Below are positions 26,729 to 39,151 of a DNA stretch of 64,000 bases, one piece after another. Under the pieces are notes generated by a model. It was not told the DNA's origin. It searched no databases and saw only the letters and a program-made list of their open reading frames with translations. The stretch is taken from positions 1-64,000 of the forward strand of contig LQPU01000009.1 of NCBI GenBank assembly GCA_002101905.1, in the 5' to 3' direction. This DNA is from Mycobacterium shimoidei (lineage in GTDB: Bacteria; Actinomycetota; Actinomycetes; Mycobacteriales; Mycobacteriaceae). Made by a program: the position numbers and the translations under genes. Position 1 is the stretch's first letter. Each line of letters opens with the position of its first letter.

Positions 26729-29700
26729 CTGACGCCACCGACACCCGGCTCGACACGCAGCGCCTAGAGCTGTTCCGTCGCAGACTGGCCGAGCGAGGCC
26801 TGTCACGATCAGCGGGCCCGGCGGACGAGACGCACGCGCCGGCTCAGACGTTGTCCGACGGGCAGCGCCGGATGTGGTTCGTGCAGTCGTTCGATCCCAC
26901 CGGCGCGTTACTCAACGTCTGCGTGTCCTACCGCCTGACCGGGGCCGTCGACATCACGCGCCTACACCAAGCCGTCGATGCCGTAGCGGTCCGCCACCCG
27001 GTGCTGCGCACGACCTATCACGCAGCCGACAACGGTGACCCATACCCGGTCACTCATGACGACCTGCGACCGGGCTGGAGCGAACACGATCTGTCCGGGC
27101 TGACCGAGCAGGCGCGCCAGCTGCGCCTGGAAGTGCTCGCGCAGCGGGAGTTTCGCCGCGCCTTCGACTTGTCAACCGATTCGCCGCTGCGGATCGCCGC
27201 GGTGCGGCTGGGCGCCGACGATCTCATGCTGCTGTTCACCGCCCATCACATCGCATGGGACGACGGATCGTGGGCACCGTTCTTCGCCGATCTGACCCGG
27301 GCCTATCGCGATCCGGACACGTTGCAACCCCTGCCGCCCGCGACGGCAGCCGCCCCGACAACCGGGGCGCTCGAGGAAGATCTCGCCTATTGGCGGTCTC
27401 AGATGACGGATCTTCCCGAGCCGCTGGAACTTCCGGGTCCCAATGGTTCGGTGGTGCCGACCAGCTGGCGCTCGCAACGCGCGTCGCTGCGGCTGCCCGC
27501 GGCCACGCTCGACCGGATCACGGCGTTGGCGCGCGACAACGGCGCCACCCCATACATGGTGTTGCTGGCGGCGTTTTCGGCGCTGATGCATCGCTACACC
27601 CATAGCACCGACTTCCTGATCGCTGTACCGGTGATGAACCGCAGCGCCGGAACAGAGGAAGCCATCGGCTATTTCGGCAATACTGTCGTGTTGCGTGCGC
27701 GGCCCGCTCCCCGGCTGACGTTCCGCGAACTGCTGATGCAGTCGCGGGACACCGCGGCCGGGGCGTTCGCCCACCAGCGAATCAACCTCGACTGGTTGGT
27801 CCGCGAAACCAACCCCGACCGTCAGTTCGGCGCCGAGCGCATGACCAGGGTCAGCTTCGGTCTGCGCGAACCCGACGGCGGCGGGTTCTGCCCTCCCGGA
27901 GTGCGATGCGACCGCGCGGAATTGCGGTCGCAATTGAGCCAGCTGCCGCTGGGTTTCATGCTCGAAATCGACGACGGCGTGGTGATCGAGGCGGAGTATT
28001 TGGTCGAGGTGCTGGACGCGGCGCTGGTGCAACAGCTCCTCGAGCATTACGCCGTGTTGCTGGACAGCGCACTGGCCGATCCGGACACCGAACTCGCCCG
28101 ACTGGCCGTGATGAGCGATGCCGACGCCGAATGGCTGCGTCGTGTTTCGACCGGAACGAAGTTTTCCACGCCGGCCCGCACCCTGGTCGACTTGGTCACC
28201 AAACGTGCCACGGCCGCGCCCGACGCCGTCGCAGTGGTCTTCGAAGGCCGCCAATACAGTTACCGGGAGATCAACGAGCAGGCTAATCGGGTCGCGCACT
28301 GGCTGATCGAGCGCGGGATCGGCACCGAGGATCGGGTGGCTGTGCTGCTCGACAAGTCGCCGGAACTGGTCATCACTGCGCTGGGCGTCCTCAAAGCCGG
28401 CGCGGTGTACCTGCCCGTCGACCCCAGCTACCCGGCGGACCGGATCTCATTCATCCTCGACGACGCAGTGGCGTCGCTGGTGCTGCGCGAGCCGGTGCCG
28501 GATTCGGAGTTGGCCCGCTACCCCGCCTCCGATCCGCGCATCGACGAGCTGGTGCGGCCGCTGCGGCCGCAGAACACCGCGTATTTGATCTACACCTCGG
28601 GATCGACCGGACTGCCCAAGGGTGTCCCGGTACCACACGCGCCGGTCGCCGAGTACTTCGAATGGTTCGGCGACGAATACCAGGTTGACGAGACCGACCG
28701 GCTGCTGCAAGTAGCCTCCCCGAGCTTCGACGTATCGATCGGCGAAATCTTCGGAACGTTGATTTGCGGTGCGCGGCTGGTTATTCCGCGGCCGGATGGC
28801 TTGCGCGATATCGGTTACCTGACCGAGCTACTGCAGCGCGAAGGCATCACATCGATGCATTTCGTACCGTCGCTGCTGGGCCTCTTCCTGTCGCTGCCGG
28901 GGGTCAACCAGTGGCGCACCCTGCGTCGAGTGCCGATCGGCGGCGAGGCGCTGCCCGGGGAGATCGCCGACAAATTCCACGCCACGTTCGACGCGTCGCT
29001 GTACAACTTCTACGGGCCGACCGAAACCGTCATCAACGCCACGAGCTACCCGGTGGAAGGAATTCAAGGCACCCGGATCGTGCCGATCGGCCGTCCCAAG
29101 ATCAATACCCAGGTGCACCTGCTCGACGATGCATTACAGCCGGTGCCGGTAGGTGTGATCGGCGAGATCTACATCGGCGGGAGCCACCTCGCGCACGGCT
29201 ATCATCGCAGACCCGCGTTGACCGCGGAGCGCTTCGTCGCCGATCCGTTCACGCCGGGCGCGCGGTTGTACCGGTCCGGTGATCTGGCGCGCCGTAACGC
29301 CGACGGGGACATCGAGTTCGTCGGCCGGGCCGACGAGCAGGTGAAGATCCGCGGCTTCCGGATCGAGTTAGGGGAAGTGGCCGCTGCTATTTCAGTCGAC
29401 CCGAGCGTGGGGCAGGCCGTCGTTGTGGCCGCGGACCTACCTCAGCTCGGCAAATGTCTGGTCGGCTACATCACGCCGGTCACCGGAGCCGGGCCGGATT
29501 CTGTTGAGGTGGAACGGATCCGCAGCCGGGTAGCCGCTGCACTGCCCGACTACATGACGCCGGCCGCCTACGTTGTTCTCGACGAGATCCCAATCACCGC
29601 GCACGGCAAGATCGACCGTGACGCATTGCCGCAACCGCAAATCAGCGCGGCAACCGAATACCGCGAGCCCGCGACGGCGACCGAGCGGCAGATCGCCGCC

Positions 29701-32700
29701 CTGTTCGCACAATTACTCGCCCGCGAGCAGGTGGGTGTGGACGACTCGTTCTTCGACCTCGGCGGGCACTCGCTGCTGGCCACCAGGCTCGTCGCTGCGA
29801 TCCGGGCGGACTGTGGTGTGGAGATCGGCGTCCGGGAAGTTTTCGAGTTGGCGACGGTCGGCGCACTGGCGCAGCGGGTCGAGCAGGCGCGGTCCGGCGG
29901 TGTCGCGCAGCGCCGCCCGAAGTTGACCGCGACCGCGCACGACGGGCCCGCACCGCTGTCGGCGTCGCAACTGCGCACCTGGTTCGCGTACCGCATCGAG
30001 GGGCCCAGCCGGGTCAACAACATTCCTTTCGCCGCCCGGCTCACCGGGCCGTGCGATGTCAGCGCGCTGATCGAAGCGATCAACGACGTGGTGCGCCGCC
30101 ACGAAATCCTGCGCACCACCTACACCGAGATCGAAGGCGTCCCATACCAAGTGGTCAACCCCGCCTCAGACGTCGCGGTGCGGCAGGCGTCCGGTGACGG
30201 GGAAGCCTGGGTGCGAGCACAATTGGACGCTGAACGCCGGCACTGCTTCGAGTTGGATCGCGAATGGCCGATCCGCGTCGCGCTGCTGCATTGCGGCGAC
30301 GAGCACATTGTCTCGCTAGTGGTGCACCATATCGCCGCCGACCACTGGTCGGGCGGGGTGCTGTTCGCCGACCTGCTGGCCGCCTACCGGGCACGCTGCG
30401 CCGGGGAAGCGCCGACATGGGCACCACTGCGGCTGCAGTACGCCGACTACGCGGCCTGGCAGGCGGAATTGCTTTCCGAGCCGGTAGGGGACGAGAGCAG
30501 CATCGCGGCGGTAGAACGCGACTACTGGAAGCACCAGCTTGCCGGGTTGCCCGAAGACACCGGGCTGCGGCCGGATTTCGCTCGGCAGCCGGCGCCCAGC
30601 GGCGAGGGCGACGCGGTCGAATTCAACATCGACACGCACACCCGCGGCAAACTCATCGAGGTGTGCCGTCAGCTTGGCGCCACCGAGTTCATGCTGTTGC
30701 AGGCCGCGGTCGCCGTGGTGCTGCACAAGGCCGGCGGCGGCACGGACATTCCGCTGGGTGCCCCGGTCGCCGGACGAACCGAGGCCGAACTCGACCAACT
30801 GATCGGGTTTTTCGTCAACCTGCTGGTGCTGCGCAACGATCTGACCGGCAATCCGACATTGCGTGAGGTGCTGGCGCGGGCCCGCGACACCGCGTTAGCC
30901 GCATATGCTCATCAGGACCTGCCGTTCGACCGGGTGGTGGACGCGGTCAACCCGACCCGATCACTGTCGCGTAACCCGCTATTCCAAGTCGTCGTGCATG
31001 TCCACGAGTACCTGCCCGCCGGTCGGGTGATCGACTCCGGGCCCGCCGGCGAAACCCGGTTCACCGCCGTTGAGCCGGTTTTCGACATGGCCCACGCGGA
31101 CTTGAGCATCAACTTCTTCGCCACCGACGCCGGATATACCGGCAGCATCGTCTACCGCACCGAGCTATACCGGCGAGCCACCATCGAACGCGTGGTCGCC
31201 TGGCTGGGTCAGGTCATCGAGGCGTTCGTCACCGACGTCGATCAGCGGCTACAGGATGTGCGGTTGATCGATGCAGTAGAACAGCAGCGGATCCTGGCGG
31301 ACTGGAGCCGCGGCCCGGCGTCGGAACCGGGACGGCCGCGCACCATCCCCGAATTGCTGGAACCCAGCCGCCAATACGGTACTGGCCGGGTCGCCGTGCG
31401 CTGCGCCGGGCGGGAGATCGATTACCCTGCGCTGCATCGTCTTTCGGACAACTTCGCGCGGCTGCTAGCTGACCACGGCGTAGGACCCGGTTCCCTGGTC
31501 GGGCTGTCGACGCGCCGGGACATCGAATTGGTCGTCGCGCTGGTGGGCATCATGAAGGCCGGCGCCGGCTATTTTCCGATCGATCCGGGCTACCCGCCGG
31601 CGCGCAAGCAGTTCATGCTCGGCGATGTCGAACCGAACGTCGTGGTAGTCACCGACGAGGCGCTGGACAGCATGCCGGAAGCACCTGGCACCACGTTCGT
31701 TTCACTCGACGACCCCGCCGTTCGCGACGCACTGGACGCCGAAGGGCCCGTGGAGCCGCTGCCGTTGCCGCATCCCGACGACCCGATGTATCTGGTCTTC
31801 ACTTCGGGCTCGACCGGTCAACCCAAGGGCGTGCTGGGCACCCATCGGGCGATGTCGACCCGGTTGGACTGGCAACTGCGGCACTACCCGGTGCCGGGCA
31901 ACGACGTCCGGCTGGCCCAGGCGTCGATGACCTTCCTCGAAGGAAGCATGGAGACCTTGGCTGGCCTGGCCGCCGGCGCCACGTTGATCCTGGCCGACGA
32001 TGCCGAATACCGTGACGCCGAAGCGTTGGCGTCACTGGTGCAAAGCAATTCGGTGGCGCAGGTGACCGCGGTGGCCAGCCTGGTGTCCACGCTGGTCGAC
32101 GGCTGGCCCGACGTGGTGCGTTCGCTGACCCGCCTGGTGTGCAGCGGGGAGCCGGTGAGCGTCTCGCTGCTGGAGCGGTTGGAGGCTGCTTGCGGTGGCG
32201 AGAGCGGTCCGGAGCTGCTGAACAACTTCGGCGCCACCGAAACGTCCGGCGGGCTGGTCCGCGGGCCGCTGTCCCCGCCGGTACCGATCCTGGGCAAGCC
32301 GACGCCCGATTCACAGGTCTATTTGCTCGACGACAATTTGCGTCCGGTCCCCGTCGGGGTGATCGGCGAATTGTATTACGCCGGTGACCAATTGGTCCGT
32401 GGCTATTGGAAGCGGCCGGGTCTGACGGCGTCCCGGTTTGTGGCCAACCCGTACGCAGAGGTGCCCGGTGCGCGGTTCTACCGCAGCGGCGACCGGGCTC
32501 GGTGGACCGAAGACGGCAGGCTGGAGTTCGTCGGCCGCACCGATCACCAGGTGAAGGTGCGCGGGTTCCGGGTCGAGCTGGGCGAGGTAGAGGCCCCGCT
32601 GATAGGTGTCGACGGGGTCGCCGCGGCGGCAGCCCGGACCTGGGAAATCCAGGGCAGCACCACGCTGGCCGGGTATGTGGTGGCGCATCAGCCACTCGAC

Positions 32701-33219
32701 GACAGCGCGAAATCGGCGTTCGCCTTTAAGGTGCGCGCCGCCCTGGCCGCGACGTTGCCCGGCTACATGATGCCGTCGTCGATCACCGTGCTCGACGCCA
32801 TGCCCAGAACCGAGTCGGGCAAGCTGAACCGGCCCGCATTGCCACGCCCGGCGGTGAGCACCACGGGAGTCGTCGAACCGCCGCGCACCGACACCGAACG
32901 CGCGCTGGCGGCGGTGTTCGGCGAGTTACTGTCCGCGGAGCAGGTGGGGCGCTTCGATGACTTCTTTGCCCTCGGCGGCGACAGCATCCTGTCGGTGCAA
33001 TTGTCGGCACGGGCCCGCGCGGCCGGCCTGCCGGTGAGCCCGCGCATGGTGTTCGAAAACCCCACCGTTGCGCAGTTGGCTGCGGCGATTGAGGCCGGCG
33101 AGGGCGACGAGCAGGTCGATACCTGCTACGAACCGATGAGCACCTCAGGATTGTCGGCCGACGAGCTGGCCGCACTGACATCGTCGTGGTTGTCCGATAC
33201 GGAAGATGGCGCGCCGTGA
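26725..33219 (+). CDS. mbtE: two-module mycobactin NRPS MbtE (C-A-PCP-C-A-PCP)
   Basis: The 2164-residue protein has two full modules. C1 (1-460) carries H-H-I-A-W-D-D. A1 (480-990) has T-S-G-S-T-G-L-P-K near 624 and the substrate Asp669 (A1 position 235), fitting an alpha-amino acid such as lysine. PCP1 has Ser1016. C2 (1070-1530) has H-H-I-A-A-D-H at 1201-1207. A2 (1540-2040) has T-S-G-S-T-G-Q-P-K near 1693 and intact A7, A8 and A10 motifs, but Leu1738 where position 235 should be Asp. PCP2 has Ser2087. As I recall it, M. tuberculosis MbtE is about 1682 residues, roughly one A domain shorter. Both C-domain motifs depart from HHxxxDG in the final Gly. It overlaps mbtD and mbtF by GTGA. Confidence 0.92.
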   Translation: MTDATDTRLDTQRLELFRRRLAERGLSRSAGPADETHAPAQTLSDGQRRMWFVQSFDPTGALLNVCVSYRLTGAVDITRLHQAVDAVAVRHPVLRTTYHAADNGDPYPVTHDDLRPGWSEHDLSGLTEQARQLRLEVLAQREFRRAFDLSTDSPLRIAAVRLGADDLMLLFTAHHIAWDDGSWAPFFADLTRAYRDPDTLQPLPPATAAAPTTGALEEDLAYWRSQMTDLPEPLELPGPNGSVVPTSWRSQRASLRLPAATLDRITALARDNGATPYMVLLAAFSALMHRYTHSTDFLIAVPVMNRSAGTEEAIGYFGNTVVLRARPAPRLTFRELLMQSRDTAAGAFAHQRINLDWLVRETNPDRQFGAERMTRVSFGLREPDGGGFCPPGVRCDRAELRSQLSQLPLGFMLEIDDGVVIEAEYLVEVLDAALVQQLLEHYAVLLDSALADPDTELARLAVMSDADAEWLRRVSTGTKFSTPARTLVDLVTKRATAAPDAVAVVFEGRQYSYREINEQANRVAHWLIERGIGTEDRVAVLLDKSPELVITALGVLKAGAVYLPVDPSYPADRISFILDDAVASLVLREPVPDSELARYPASDPRIDELVRPLRPQNTAYLIYTSGSTGLPKGVPVPHAPVAEYFEWFGDEYQVDETDRLLQVASPSFDVSIGEIFGTLICGARLVIPRPDGLRDIGYLTELLQREGITSMHFVPSLLGLFLSLPGVNQWRTLRRVPIGGEALPGEIADKFHATFDASLYNFYGPTETVINATSYPVEGIQGTRIVPIGRPKINTQVHLLDDALQPVPVGVIGEIYIGGSHLAHGYHRRPALTAERFVADPFTPGARLYRSGDLARRNADGDIEFVGRADEQVKIRGFRIELGEVAAAISVDPSVGQAVVVAADLPQLGKCLVGYITPVTGAGPDSVEVERIRSRVAAALPDYMTPAAYVVLDEIPITAHGKIDRDALPQPQISAATEYREPATATERQIAALFAQLLAREQVGVDDSFFDLGGHSLLATRLVAAIRADCGVEIGVREVFELATVGALAQRVEQARSGGVAQRRPKLTATAHDGPAPLSASQLRTWFAYRIEGPSRVNNIPFAARLTGPCDVSALIEAINDVVRRHEILRTTYTEIEGVPYQVVNPASDVAVRQASGDGEAWVRAQLDAERRHCFELDREWPIRVALLHCGDEHIVSLVVHHIAADHWSGGVLFADLLAAYRARCAGEAPTWAPLRLQYADYAAWQAELLSEPVGDESSIAAVERDYWKHQLAGLPEDTGLRPDFARQPAPSGEGDAVEFNIDTHTRGKLIEVCRQLGATEFMLLQAAVAVVLHKAGGGTDIPLGAPVAGRTEAELDQLIGFFVNLLVLRNDLTGNPTLREVLARARDTALAAYAHQDLPFDRVVDAVNPTRSLSRNPLFQVVVHVHEYLPAGRVIDSGPAGETRFTAVEPVFDMAHADLSINFFATDAGYTGSIVYRTELYRRATIERVVAWLGQVIEAFVTDVDQRLQDVRLIDAVEQQRILADWSRGPASEPGRPRTIPELLEPSRQYGTGRVAVRCAGREIDYPALHRLSDNFARLLADHGVGPGSLVGLSTRRDIELVVALVGIMKAGAGYFPIDPGYPPARKQFMLGDVEPNVVVVTDEALDSMPEAPGTTFVSLDDPAVRDALDAEGPVEPLPLPHPDDPMYLVFTSGSTGQPKGVLGTHRAMSTRLDWQLRHYPVPGNDVRLAQASMTFLEGSMETLAGLAAGATLILADDAEYRDAEALASLVQSNSVAQVTAVASLVSTLVDGWPDVVRSLTRLVCSGEPVSVSLLERLEAACGGESGPELLNNFGATETSGGLVRGPLSPPVPILGKPTPDSQVYLLDDNLRPVPVGVIGELYYAGDQLVRGYWKRPGLTASRFVANPYAEVPGARFYRSGDRARWTEDGRLEFVGRTDHQVKVRGFRVELGEVEAPLIGVDGVAAAAARTWEIQGSTTLAGYVVAHQPLDDSAKSAFAFKVRAALAATLPGYMMPSSITVLDAMPRTESGKLNRPALPRPAVSTTGVVEPPRTDTERALAAVFGELLSAEQVGRFDDFFALGGDSILSVQLSARARAAGLPVSPRMVFENPTVAQLAAAIEAGEGDEQVDTCYEPMSTSGLSADELAALTSSWLSDTEDGAP

Positions 33220-36200
33220 CCGCAACCCGGGCCCAGCCCAGCGCGCCGCCGGGCATCGACGACGTGATGGCTCTCAGCCCGCTGCAAGAGGGGCTGTATT
33301 CGCGCACGATGCTGTCCGATCAGGCAGACGACCCGTACGTGATCGCGATGGCCGCCGACATTTCCGGTTCGCTCGATGTCGCGCTGTTGACCGATTGCCT
33401 CGCGAAAATGCTGGAGCGTCACCCGAATTTGCGGGCAAGCTTTGTCAGTCGCGGCATATCGCGCCCGGTGCAGATCGTGCCCACGCAGGTCGAGCTGCCC
33501 TGGCGACAAGTCACTGCGTCGCCCGAGGACCTGCACCACCTCGAGGCCGAAGAACGGCGTCGGCCCTTCGAATTCGGACGCACACCCGCCATCCGCTTTT
33601 TGCTCATCGAATTACCCTCTGCGCATTGGCGGTTGGTGATCACAGCTCATCACATTGTCATCGACGGCTGGTCGCTGCCGCTGTTTGTCACCGAGCTGGT
33701 GACCTTATACGGAGCCAACGGCGATTTGGACGCGCTGCCGCCGGCGCCCCGGCCGTACCGTGACTACATCGGCTGGCTGGCGGCTCGTGACACCGCTGCC
33801 AGCCAACGGATCTGGCGCGAGCATCTCGCTGGACTGGCGGGTCCCACGTTGCTGTCGGCGGCGCTGACGGCTACCGCACCCGCCGCGGGCTTGCCGCGGC
33901 GCACGGAGCTGCGGCTGGATCAAGAAGACACCGCACGCCTCGTGGACGGCGCCCGCACCCGCGGCATCACCGTCAACACGCTGATGCAGATGTCCTGGGC
34001 GTTGATCCTGTCGCGGATGACCGACCGCTCGGATGTGGTGTTCGGTGTCACCGTGTCGGGTCGGCCCGCCGAATTGAGCGGTGTGGAAACGATGGTCGGC
34101 CTGTTCATCAACACCGTGCCGTTGCGGGTGCCGCTGGATCCAGGCGCCGGCACCGGAGAGCAATGCCTTGCACTGCAACGTGTTGGCGCGACACTGCGCG
34201 ATCACAGCTATTTGAGCCACGCGCAACTACGGGCGCTGGGCGGCGTCGGCGAAATGTTCGACACCCTGTTGGTGTATGAGAACTTTCCGGCCGGCGGTTT
34301 GGTCGGTGCGCGCGAACTGACGACGAACGGTGTGACGTTTCGTCCCGCCGCTTTGGAAAGCCTCTCGCACTTTCCCGTCACGCTGGCCGCCCATCTGGCC
34401 GACGGCGAACTGGTGCTGCTGATGGAAGTACGCGACGGCGCACTGGGCGCGATGACACCGGACGGGTTGGGCCGGCGGGTGTTGGCTACCGCCGAGCGAT
34501 TACTCGCGGCCTGGGACCGCCCGCTTCGTGAGGTCAGCGTGCTCCTCGACACCGAAGAATCGCCAATCCGCTCACCGGGCGGCGCGACACCGGCGGTACC
34601 GCAGTCGATTCACGAGCGACTGCGCGCCGTCGCGACGGCGACACCCGACGCGCCCGCGTTGAGTTGGGCCGACGGACAGCTGACGTATGCGCAGCTGGAG
34701 ACCGAGACAGACCGGGTGGCGGCACGTTTGCACGCTGCGGGTGCCGGACCGGAAACGCCAGTCGCACTTCGGCTTCCCCGCGGTCCTCAGTACGTCATCG
34801 CAATATTCGCGGTCCTCAAAGCCGGTGCGATGGTTGTGCCACTGGAACCCGAGATGCCGTCTGGCCGGGTCGAATCAATTCTGCGGCAAACCGGAGCGAC
34901 GATCGTCGTCGACGAGGAATTCCTCGAGGCCGCCGCCCAGCACCGCAGCGGCTTTCGGCCCGCCACCGGTGTGGACCCGTCCCACGCCGCCTACGTGGTG
35001 TTCACCTCCGGGACGACCGGAGAACCCAAAGGAGTCGTCGGAACTCACGCGGCGCTGAGCGCCTACGCCGACGACCACATCGACGGCGTCCTGCGCCCGG
35101 CGGCGAACCGGCTGGGCCGCCGGCTGCGGATCGCGCATGCCTGGTCGTTCGCCTTCGATGCCGCGTGGCAGCCGCTGGTCGCGCTGCTCGACGGTCACGC
35201 CGTACACATCGTCGAGCAGGGCACCCGCACCGATGCCGAGGCGCTGGTGCACACGATCATCGAGCATGACATCGACATGATCGACACCACACCGTCAATG
35301 TTCGCTCAGCTGAAAGCGTTTGGTTTGCTGACGACGGCTCCGTTGGCGGTGCTGGCGCTGGGCGGCGAAGCGATCGGGACCGCGATGTGGAACGCCATCG
35401 GCAAGGAGTGCGAGCGCAGCGGGCTGGCCGCCTACAACTGCTACGGCCCCACCGAAGCCACGGTGGAGGCGGTCGTGGCGGCGATCGCCGACCACGACCA
35501 GCCGTCCATCGGCTTCCCCACCGGGCAAACCCGCGGTTATGTCTTGGACTCCGCGCTCAACCCGGTGCCCTGCGGCGCCGTGGGGGAGCTGTATTTGGCC
35601 GGTCCCCAACTCGCCCGCGGCTATCTGGGCCGTGCCGGCGAAACGTCGACCCGGTTCGTCGCAGACCCATTCGTCACCGGTGAGCGGATGTATCGCACCG
35701 GCGATGTGGTGCGGCGCCACCCCGACGGGTCACTGCAGTATCTCGGCCGAGCCGACAGCCAGGTCAAGATACGCGGCTACCGTGTCGAGCCGAGCGAGAT
35801 CGCCGCGGTGCTGGAGTCTCACCCCGCGGTACGGCAGGCGCGTGTACTGGTGCGCGAGCGTCACGGCAGTTCCCAGCTGACCGCCTACGTGACCACGGTC
35901 GACCATGGCGGCTCCGCAACGGCTGAGCTACGCGTCATGCTCGCCGAGCGATTGCCGCGCTACATGGTTCCACAGCGCATCGTCGTCGTCGACGAGATCC
36001 CGCTGACCGTCAACGACAAACTGGACGAGGTTGCACTGGCCGCGGCGGACCAGCATGCGTCGACAGGAGCGGAGCCCGAGACTGCGACGGAAACCGCGCT
36101 TGCCGAGGTGCTTTCGGAGCTCCTTCACCTGCCGAGCGTCGACGTGACCGCTGATTTCCTGGAGCTGGGGCTGGACAGCATCGTGGCGCTGTCAGTGGTG

Positions 36201-37610
36201 CAGGCCGCGCGCCGCCGCGGCATCAGACTGCGGCCGCGCCTGGTGCTGGAGTGCGGCAGCATCCGGGAACTGGCCACTGCCATAGACGTTGAAGCCGCAA
36301 CAGCCGCAACGGCATCCGACGTCAACGTCGAGGGCGGACCGATACCGCTGTTGGCGAACGCTCATTGGCTTTACGAATACGGCGAGCCGCGGAGGTTGGC
36401 GCAGGCCGAAGCCGTACGGTTGCCCGAGGGTGTCACGGGTGATCAGCTGCGTACCGCGCTGGCGACGGTCGTCGACGGTCACGAGGTGCTGCGCGCCCGA
36501 TTGGACCGGGCCGCCATGTGCCTGCTGCCGATCAAGGCGTCCGATGTCCTCATCGAGGTGCCGGTGCCGGGCGACCTGCAAGCAGCCGTTCACGCCCACA
36601 CCCGACAAGCGTTGGAAAGCCTCGACCCCGAAAGCGGAAGGCTGCTCAGCGCAGTGTGGTTGCGACCGCCAGCCGGACGCAGTGTGCTGGTGCTGGTCGG
36701 CCATGTCTTGGCCATGGACCCGGTGTCCTGGCATGTCGTTCTCGGCGAGCTCGACGCGGCCTTGCGTTCGGTCATGACCGGCCACAAGCCGACACCGATT
36801 CGTGAGCACACCAGCTATCGGCGGTGGGCCGAGGCATTGATACAACGCGCCGAAACCCTCGACAGCACGCCGTTTTGGATGTCGCAACTCGCCGGTGAAG
36901 ACCCTGATCTGGGGACGCGACGGGTGCAGCCGGGCCGCGATCGCGCGCGCGACCTGCTGGTGACAACCGTGATGTGTGACTTGGATATCACCGCCCGCCT
37001 GCTGAATTCCGGTCTGCCGATGTTCGATCTGCTGATCGCCGCGGCATCGCGGGTGGTGACGCGGTGGCGGCGGAGCCGCGGCCAGCCGACGCCGCCGCCG
37101 TTGCTGGCGCTGGAGACCCATGGCCGTTCCGATGTGCTGTTCGACGACACCACCGACGTTATCGACACCACCGAAACCGTTGGTCTGCTGAGCGCCATCT
37201 ACCCGCTACGGGTCGACACCGAGGATCCGCGCGCGGTGGGGCAGCGGCTGTCGGCGATTCCGGGCGACGGAATCGACTACGGCCTGTTGCGATACCTGCG
37301 TGCCGATTCAGCGGATCAGCTCGCCGGCTTACCCGAACCGCAGCTGCTGCTCAATTACCTCGGCCGCGCCGACGTCGTCGGCGCCGGGGGACTCGAACTG
37401 GATCGTGGGGTGCTGTCCGGGGTGTCGCCGCTTCCCGAGCCCGAGCAGGCGGTGCGCTACGAGCTGAGCATATTGGCCACCGTGGTCGGCACCGCTGATC
37501 ACCAAGTTCTGGTGACGCAATGGCGGGCGCTGCGGGACGTCTTTAGCGACACGGATATTACTGCGCTGCAAGAACTTTGGAACAAGGCGCTCGAGGAGAT
37601 GGTGCAATGA
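33216..37610 (+). CDS. mbtF: mycobactin NRPS MbtF (C-A-PCP-terminal C/E-type domain)
   Basis: The 1464-residue protein (1461 in M. tuberculosis) adds the second lysine and closes the seven-membered lactam. The C domain has the canonical H-H-I-V-I-D-G at 145-151. The A domain has T-S-G-T-T-G-E-P-K, Asp648 at position 235 and the late motif N-D-K-L-D with the catalytic Lys. The PCP has Ser988. The last 420 residues look like an epimerase-type condensation domain (Y-G-L-L-R-Y and L-L-N-Y-L-G-R motifs). Its HHxxxDG is replaced by G-H-V-L-A-M-D-P (His1163), so it more likely does cyclisation or release than epimerisation, which is an inference. The start is the GTG in the mbtE stop. Confidence 0.93.
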   Translation: MTATRAQPSAPPGIDDVMALSPLQEGLYSRTMLSDQADDPYVIAMAADISGSLDVALLTDCLAKMLERHPNLRASFVSRGISRPVQIVPTQVELPWRQVTASPEDLHHLEAEERRRPFEFGRTPAIRFLLIELPSAHWRLVITAHHIVIDGWSLPLFVTELVTLYGANGDLDALPPAPRPYRDYIGWLAARDTAASQRIWREHLAGLAGPTLLSAALTATAPAAGLPRRTELRLDQEDTARLVDGARTRGITVNTLMQMSWALILSRMTDRSDVVFGVTVSGRPAELSGVETMVGLFINTVPLRVPLDPGAGTGEQCLALQRVGATLRDHSYLSHAQLRALGGVGEMFDTLLVYENFPAGGLVGARELTTNGVTFRPAALESLSHFPVTLAAHLADGELVLLMEVRDGALGAMTPDGLGRRVLATAERLLAAWDRPLREVSVLLDTEESPIRSPGGATPAVPQSIHERLRAVATATPDAPALSWADGQLTYAQLETETDRVAARLHAAGAGPETPVALRLPRGPQYVIAIFAVLKAGAMVVPLEPEMPSGRVESILRQTGATIVVDEEFLEAAAQHRSGFRPATGVDPSHAAYVVFTSGTTGEPKGVVGTHAALSAYADDHIDGVLRPAANRLGRRLRIAHAWSFAFDAAWQPLVALLDGHAVHIVEQGTRTDAEALVHTIIEHDIDMIDTTPSMFAQLKAFGLLTTAPLAVLALGGEAIGTAMWNAIGKECERSGLAAYNCYGPTEATVEAVVAAIADHDQPSIGFPTGQTRGYVLDSALNPVPCGAVGELYLAGPQLARGYLGRAGETSTRFVADPFVTGERMYRTGDVVRRHPDGSLQYLGRADSQVKIRGYRVEPSEIAAVLESHPAVRQARVLVRERHGSSQLTAYVTTVDHGGSATAELRVMLAERLPRYMVPQRIVVVDEIPLTVNDKLDEVALAAADQHASTGAEPETATETALAEVLSELLHLPSVDVTADFLELGLDSIVALSVVQAARRRGIRLRPRLVLECGSIRELATAIDVEAATAATASDVNVEGGPIPLLANAHWLYEYGEPRRLAQAEAVRLPEGVTGDQLRTALATVVDGHEVLRARLDRAAMCLLPIKASDVLIEVPVPGDLQAAVHAHTRQALESLDPESGRLLSAVWLRPPAGRSVLVLVGHVLAMDPVSWHVVLGELDAALRSVMTGHKPTPIREHTSYRRWAEALIQRAETLDSTPFWMSQLAGEDPDLGTRRVQPGRDRARDLLVTTVMCDLDITARLLNSGLPMFDLLIAAASRVVTRWRRSRGQPTPPPLLALETHGRSDVLFDDTTDVIDTTETVGLLSAIYPLRVDTEDPRAVGQRLSAIPGDGIDYGLLRYLRADSADQLAGLPEPQLLLNYLGRADVVGAGGLELDRGVLSGVSPLPEPEQAVRYELSILATVVGTADHQVLVTQWRALRDVFSDTDITALQELWNKALEEMVQ

Positions 37611-38890
37611 CGACGCTTGCCGTGCTGGGCGCCGGCGTCAAAGCCGTGGCCGTCGCGGCCAAGGCGGCAGTCCTGCACGAAATGGGTATCGATGCGCCGC
37701 AAGTGGTCGCCGTGGAACGCATCGCGGTAGGTGCCAACTGGCAGGCCAGCGGAGGATGGACTGACGGGGCGCAGCGGCTGGGCACCAGCCCGGAAAAGGA
37801 CGTCGGGTTCCCGTACCGCTCAGCGCTGGTGCCGCGGCGCAACGCCGAGCTGGACGAGCGGATGACCCGGTACAGCTGGCAGTCGTATCTGATAGGCACC
37901 GGCCAGTTCGCGCAATGGATCGACCGCGGCCGCCCGGCACCCGCCCACCGGACGTGGGGCCGGTACCTGCGGTGGGTGGCCGAGCAAATAGACATGACGG
38001 TGGTCCACGGCGAGGTCGATCGCCTCGCTGTCGACGGTAGACGCTGGGCGCTGCACACCCACGAAAAGACCGTGTACGCAGATGGATTGATGATCACCGG
38101 ACCCGGGCAGGCCGAAAAGTCTTTGCTGCCCGGCAATCCACGAGTGCTTTCCATCGCCCAGTTCTGGCACCGCGTCCAACACGATCGCATCAGCGCCGAA
38201 CGGGTGGCCGTCATCGGCGGCGGGGAAACCGCTGCGGCAATGCTTGCCGAGCTGTTCCGCCACCGGGTTTCGACTATTACGGTGATCTCTCCGCAGGTGA
38301 CGTTGTTCACCCGCGGGGAAGGCTTCTTCGAGAACACGTTGTTCTCCGACCCCACCAACTGGGCCGCGCTGACCCTCGATGAACGCCGCGACGCGATTGC
38401 CCGCACCGACCGCGGAGTGTTCTCGGTGGCCGTGCAGGATGCGTTGCTGGCCGACGACCGCATTCGGCATCTGCGCGGTCGAGTGGCCCACGCGGTGGGT
38501 CGCGACGATCAGATCCGGCTGACGCTCGCCACCAACCGGGGCAGCGAAAACGTCGAAACAGTGCATGGTTTTGACTTGGTCATCGACGGATCAGGTGCCG
38601 ATCCGCTGTGGTTCACCGAGCTGTTCAGCCAAGAGGCGTTGGACCTGATCGAGCTGGGGCTGGGAGGTCCGTTGAGCGGTGATCGACTCGAAGAGGCCAT
38701 CGGCCATGACCTCGCCGTCACCGACGTCACGCCGAAGTTGTTCCTGCCCAACCTCGCCGGGCTGAACCAGGGTCCCGGCTTTCCCAACCTCAGCTGCCTG
38801 GGCCTGCTGTCCGACCGGGTGCTTGGCGCCGAGCTGTCCCCGGTCGACCCGTCTACTAGGAGAAATGATGAGCACCAACCCCTTCGATGA
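37607..38890 (+). CDS. mbtG: lysine N6-hydroxylase MbtG
   Basis: MbtG is an FAD- and NADPH-dependent N-monooxygenase that hydroxylates the lysine epsilon-nitrogens that become the iron-binding hydroxamates. The 427-residue protein (431 in M. tuberculosis) has an N-terminal V-L-G-A-G-V-K-A dinucleotide motif. A second nucleotide motif, I-G-G-G-E-T-A-A, lies near residue 205. N-W-Q-A-S-G-G-W near residue 44 is typical of siderophore amine hydroxylases. It overlaps mbtF by ATGA and mbtH by 23 bases. Confidence 0.93.
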   Translation: MTTLAVLGAGVKAVAVAAKAAVLHEMGIDAPQVVAVERIAVGANWQASGGWTDGAQRLGTSPEKDVGFPYRSALVPRRNAELDERMTRYSWQSYLIGTGQFAQWIDRGRPAPAHRTWGRYLRWVAEQIDMTVVHGEVDRLAVDGRRWALHTHEKTVYADGLMITGPGQAEKSLLPGNPRVLSIAQFWHRVQHDRISAERVAVIGGGETAAAMLAELFRHRVSTITVISPQVTLFTRGEGFFENTLFSDPTNWAALTLDERRDAIARTDRGVFSVAVQDALLADDRIRHLRGRVAHAVGRDDQIRLTLATNRGSENVETVHGFDLVIDGSGADPLWFTELFSQEALDLIELGLGGPLSGDRLEEAIGHDLAVTDVTPKLFLPNLAGLNQGPGFPNLSCLGLLSDRVLGAELSPVDPSTRRNDEHQPLR

Positions 38891-39095
38891 CGAGACCGGC
38901 ACTTTCGTCGTACTGGTCAACGACGAAGAACAGCACAGCCTGTGGCCCACCTTCGCCGACATCCCGGCCGGCTGGCGTCAGGTCTTCGGCGAAGCCAGCC
39001 GCGCGGAATGCCTGGAGTACGTCGAAGAGCATTGGACCGACATGCGACCTAAAAGCCTGCGGGACGCCATGAATTCGGGGAAATCGGGCCACTAG
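38868..39095 (+). CDS. mbtH: MbtH, NRPS adenylation-domain chaperone
   Basis: This 75-residue protein is the founding family type of MbtH-like proteins, which bind A domains and are needed for their folding and activity. Family residues are clear: [15 protein letters not shown], and the C-terminal W-T-D-M-R-P. It probably helps MbtB, MbtE and MbtF. AGGAG at 38858-38862 sits 5 bases before the ATG at 38868, which is better than the ATG three bases earlier. It is the last gene of the mbtB-H transcript. Confidence 0.93.
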   Translation: MSTNPFDDETGTFVVLVNDEEQHSLWPTFADIPAGWRQVFGEASRAECLEYVEEHWTDMRPKSLRDAMNSGKSGH

Positions 39096-39151
39096 CTTTT
39101 GCCGTGCTGGTGCACAAAGATCTTGATCATCGCCCGAACGGAAGGACAGCC

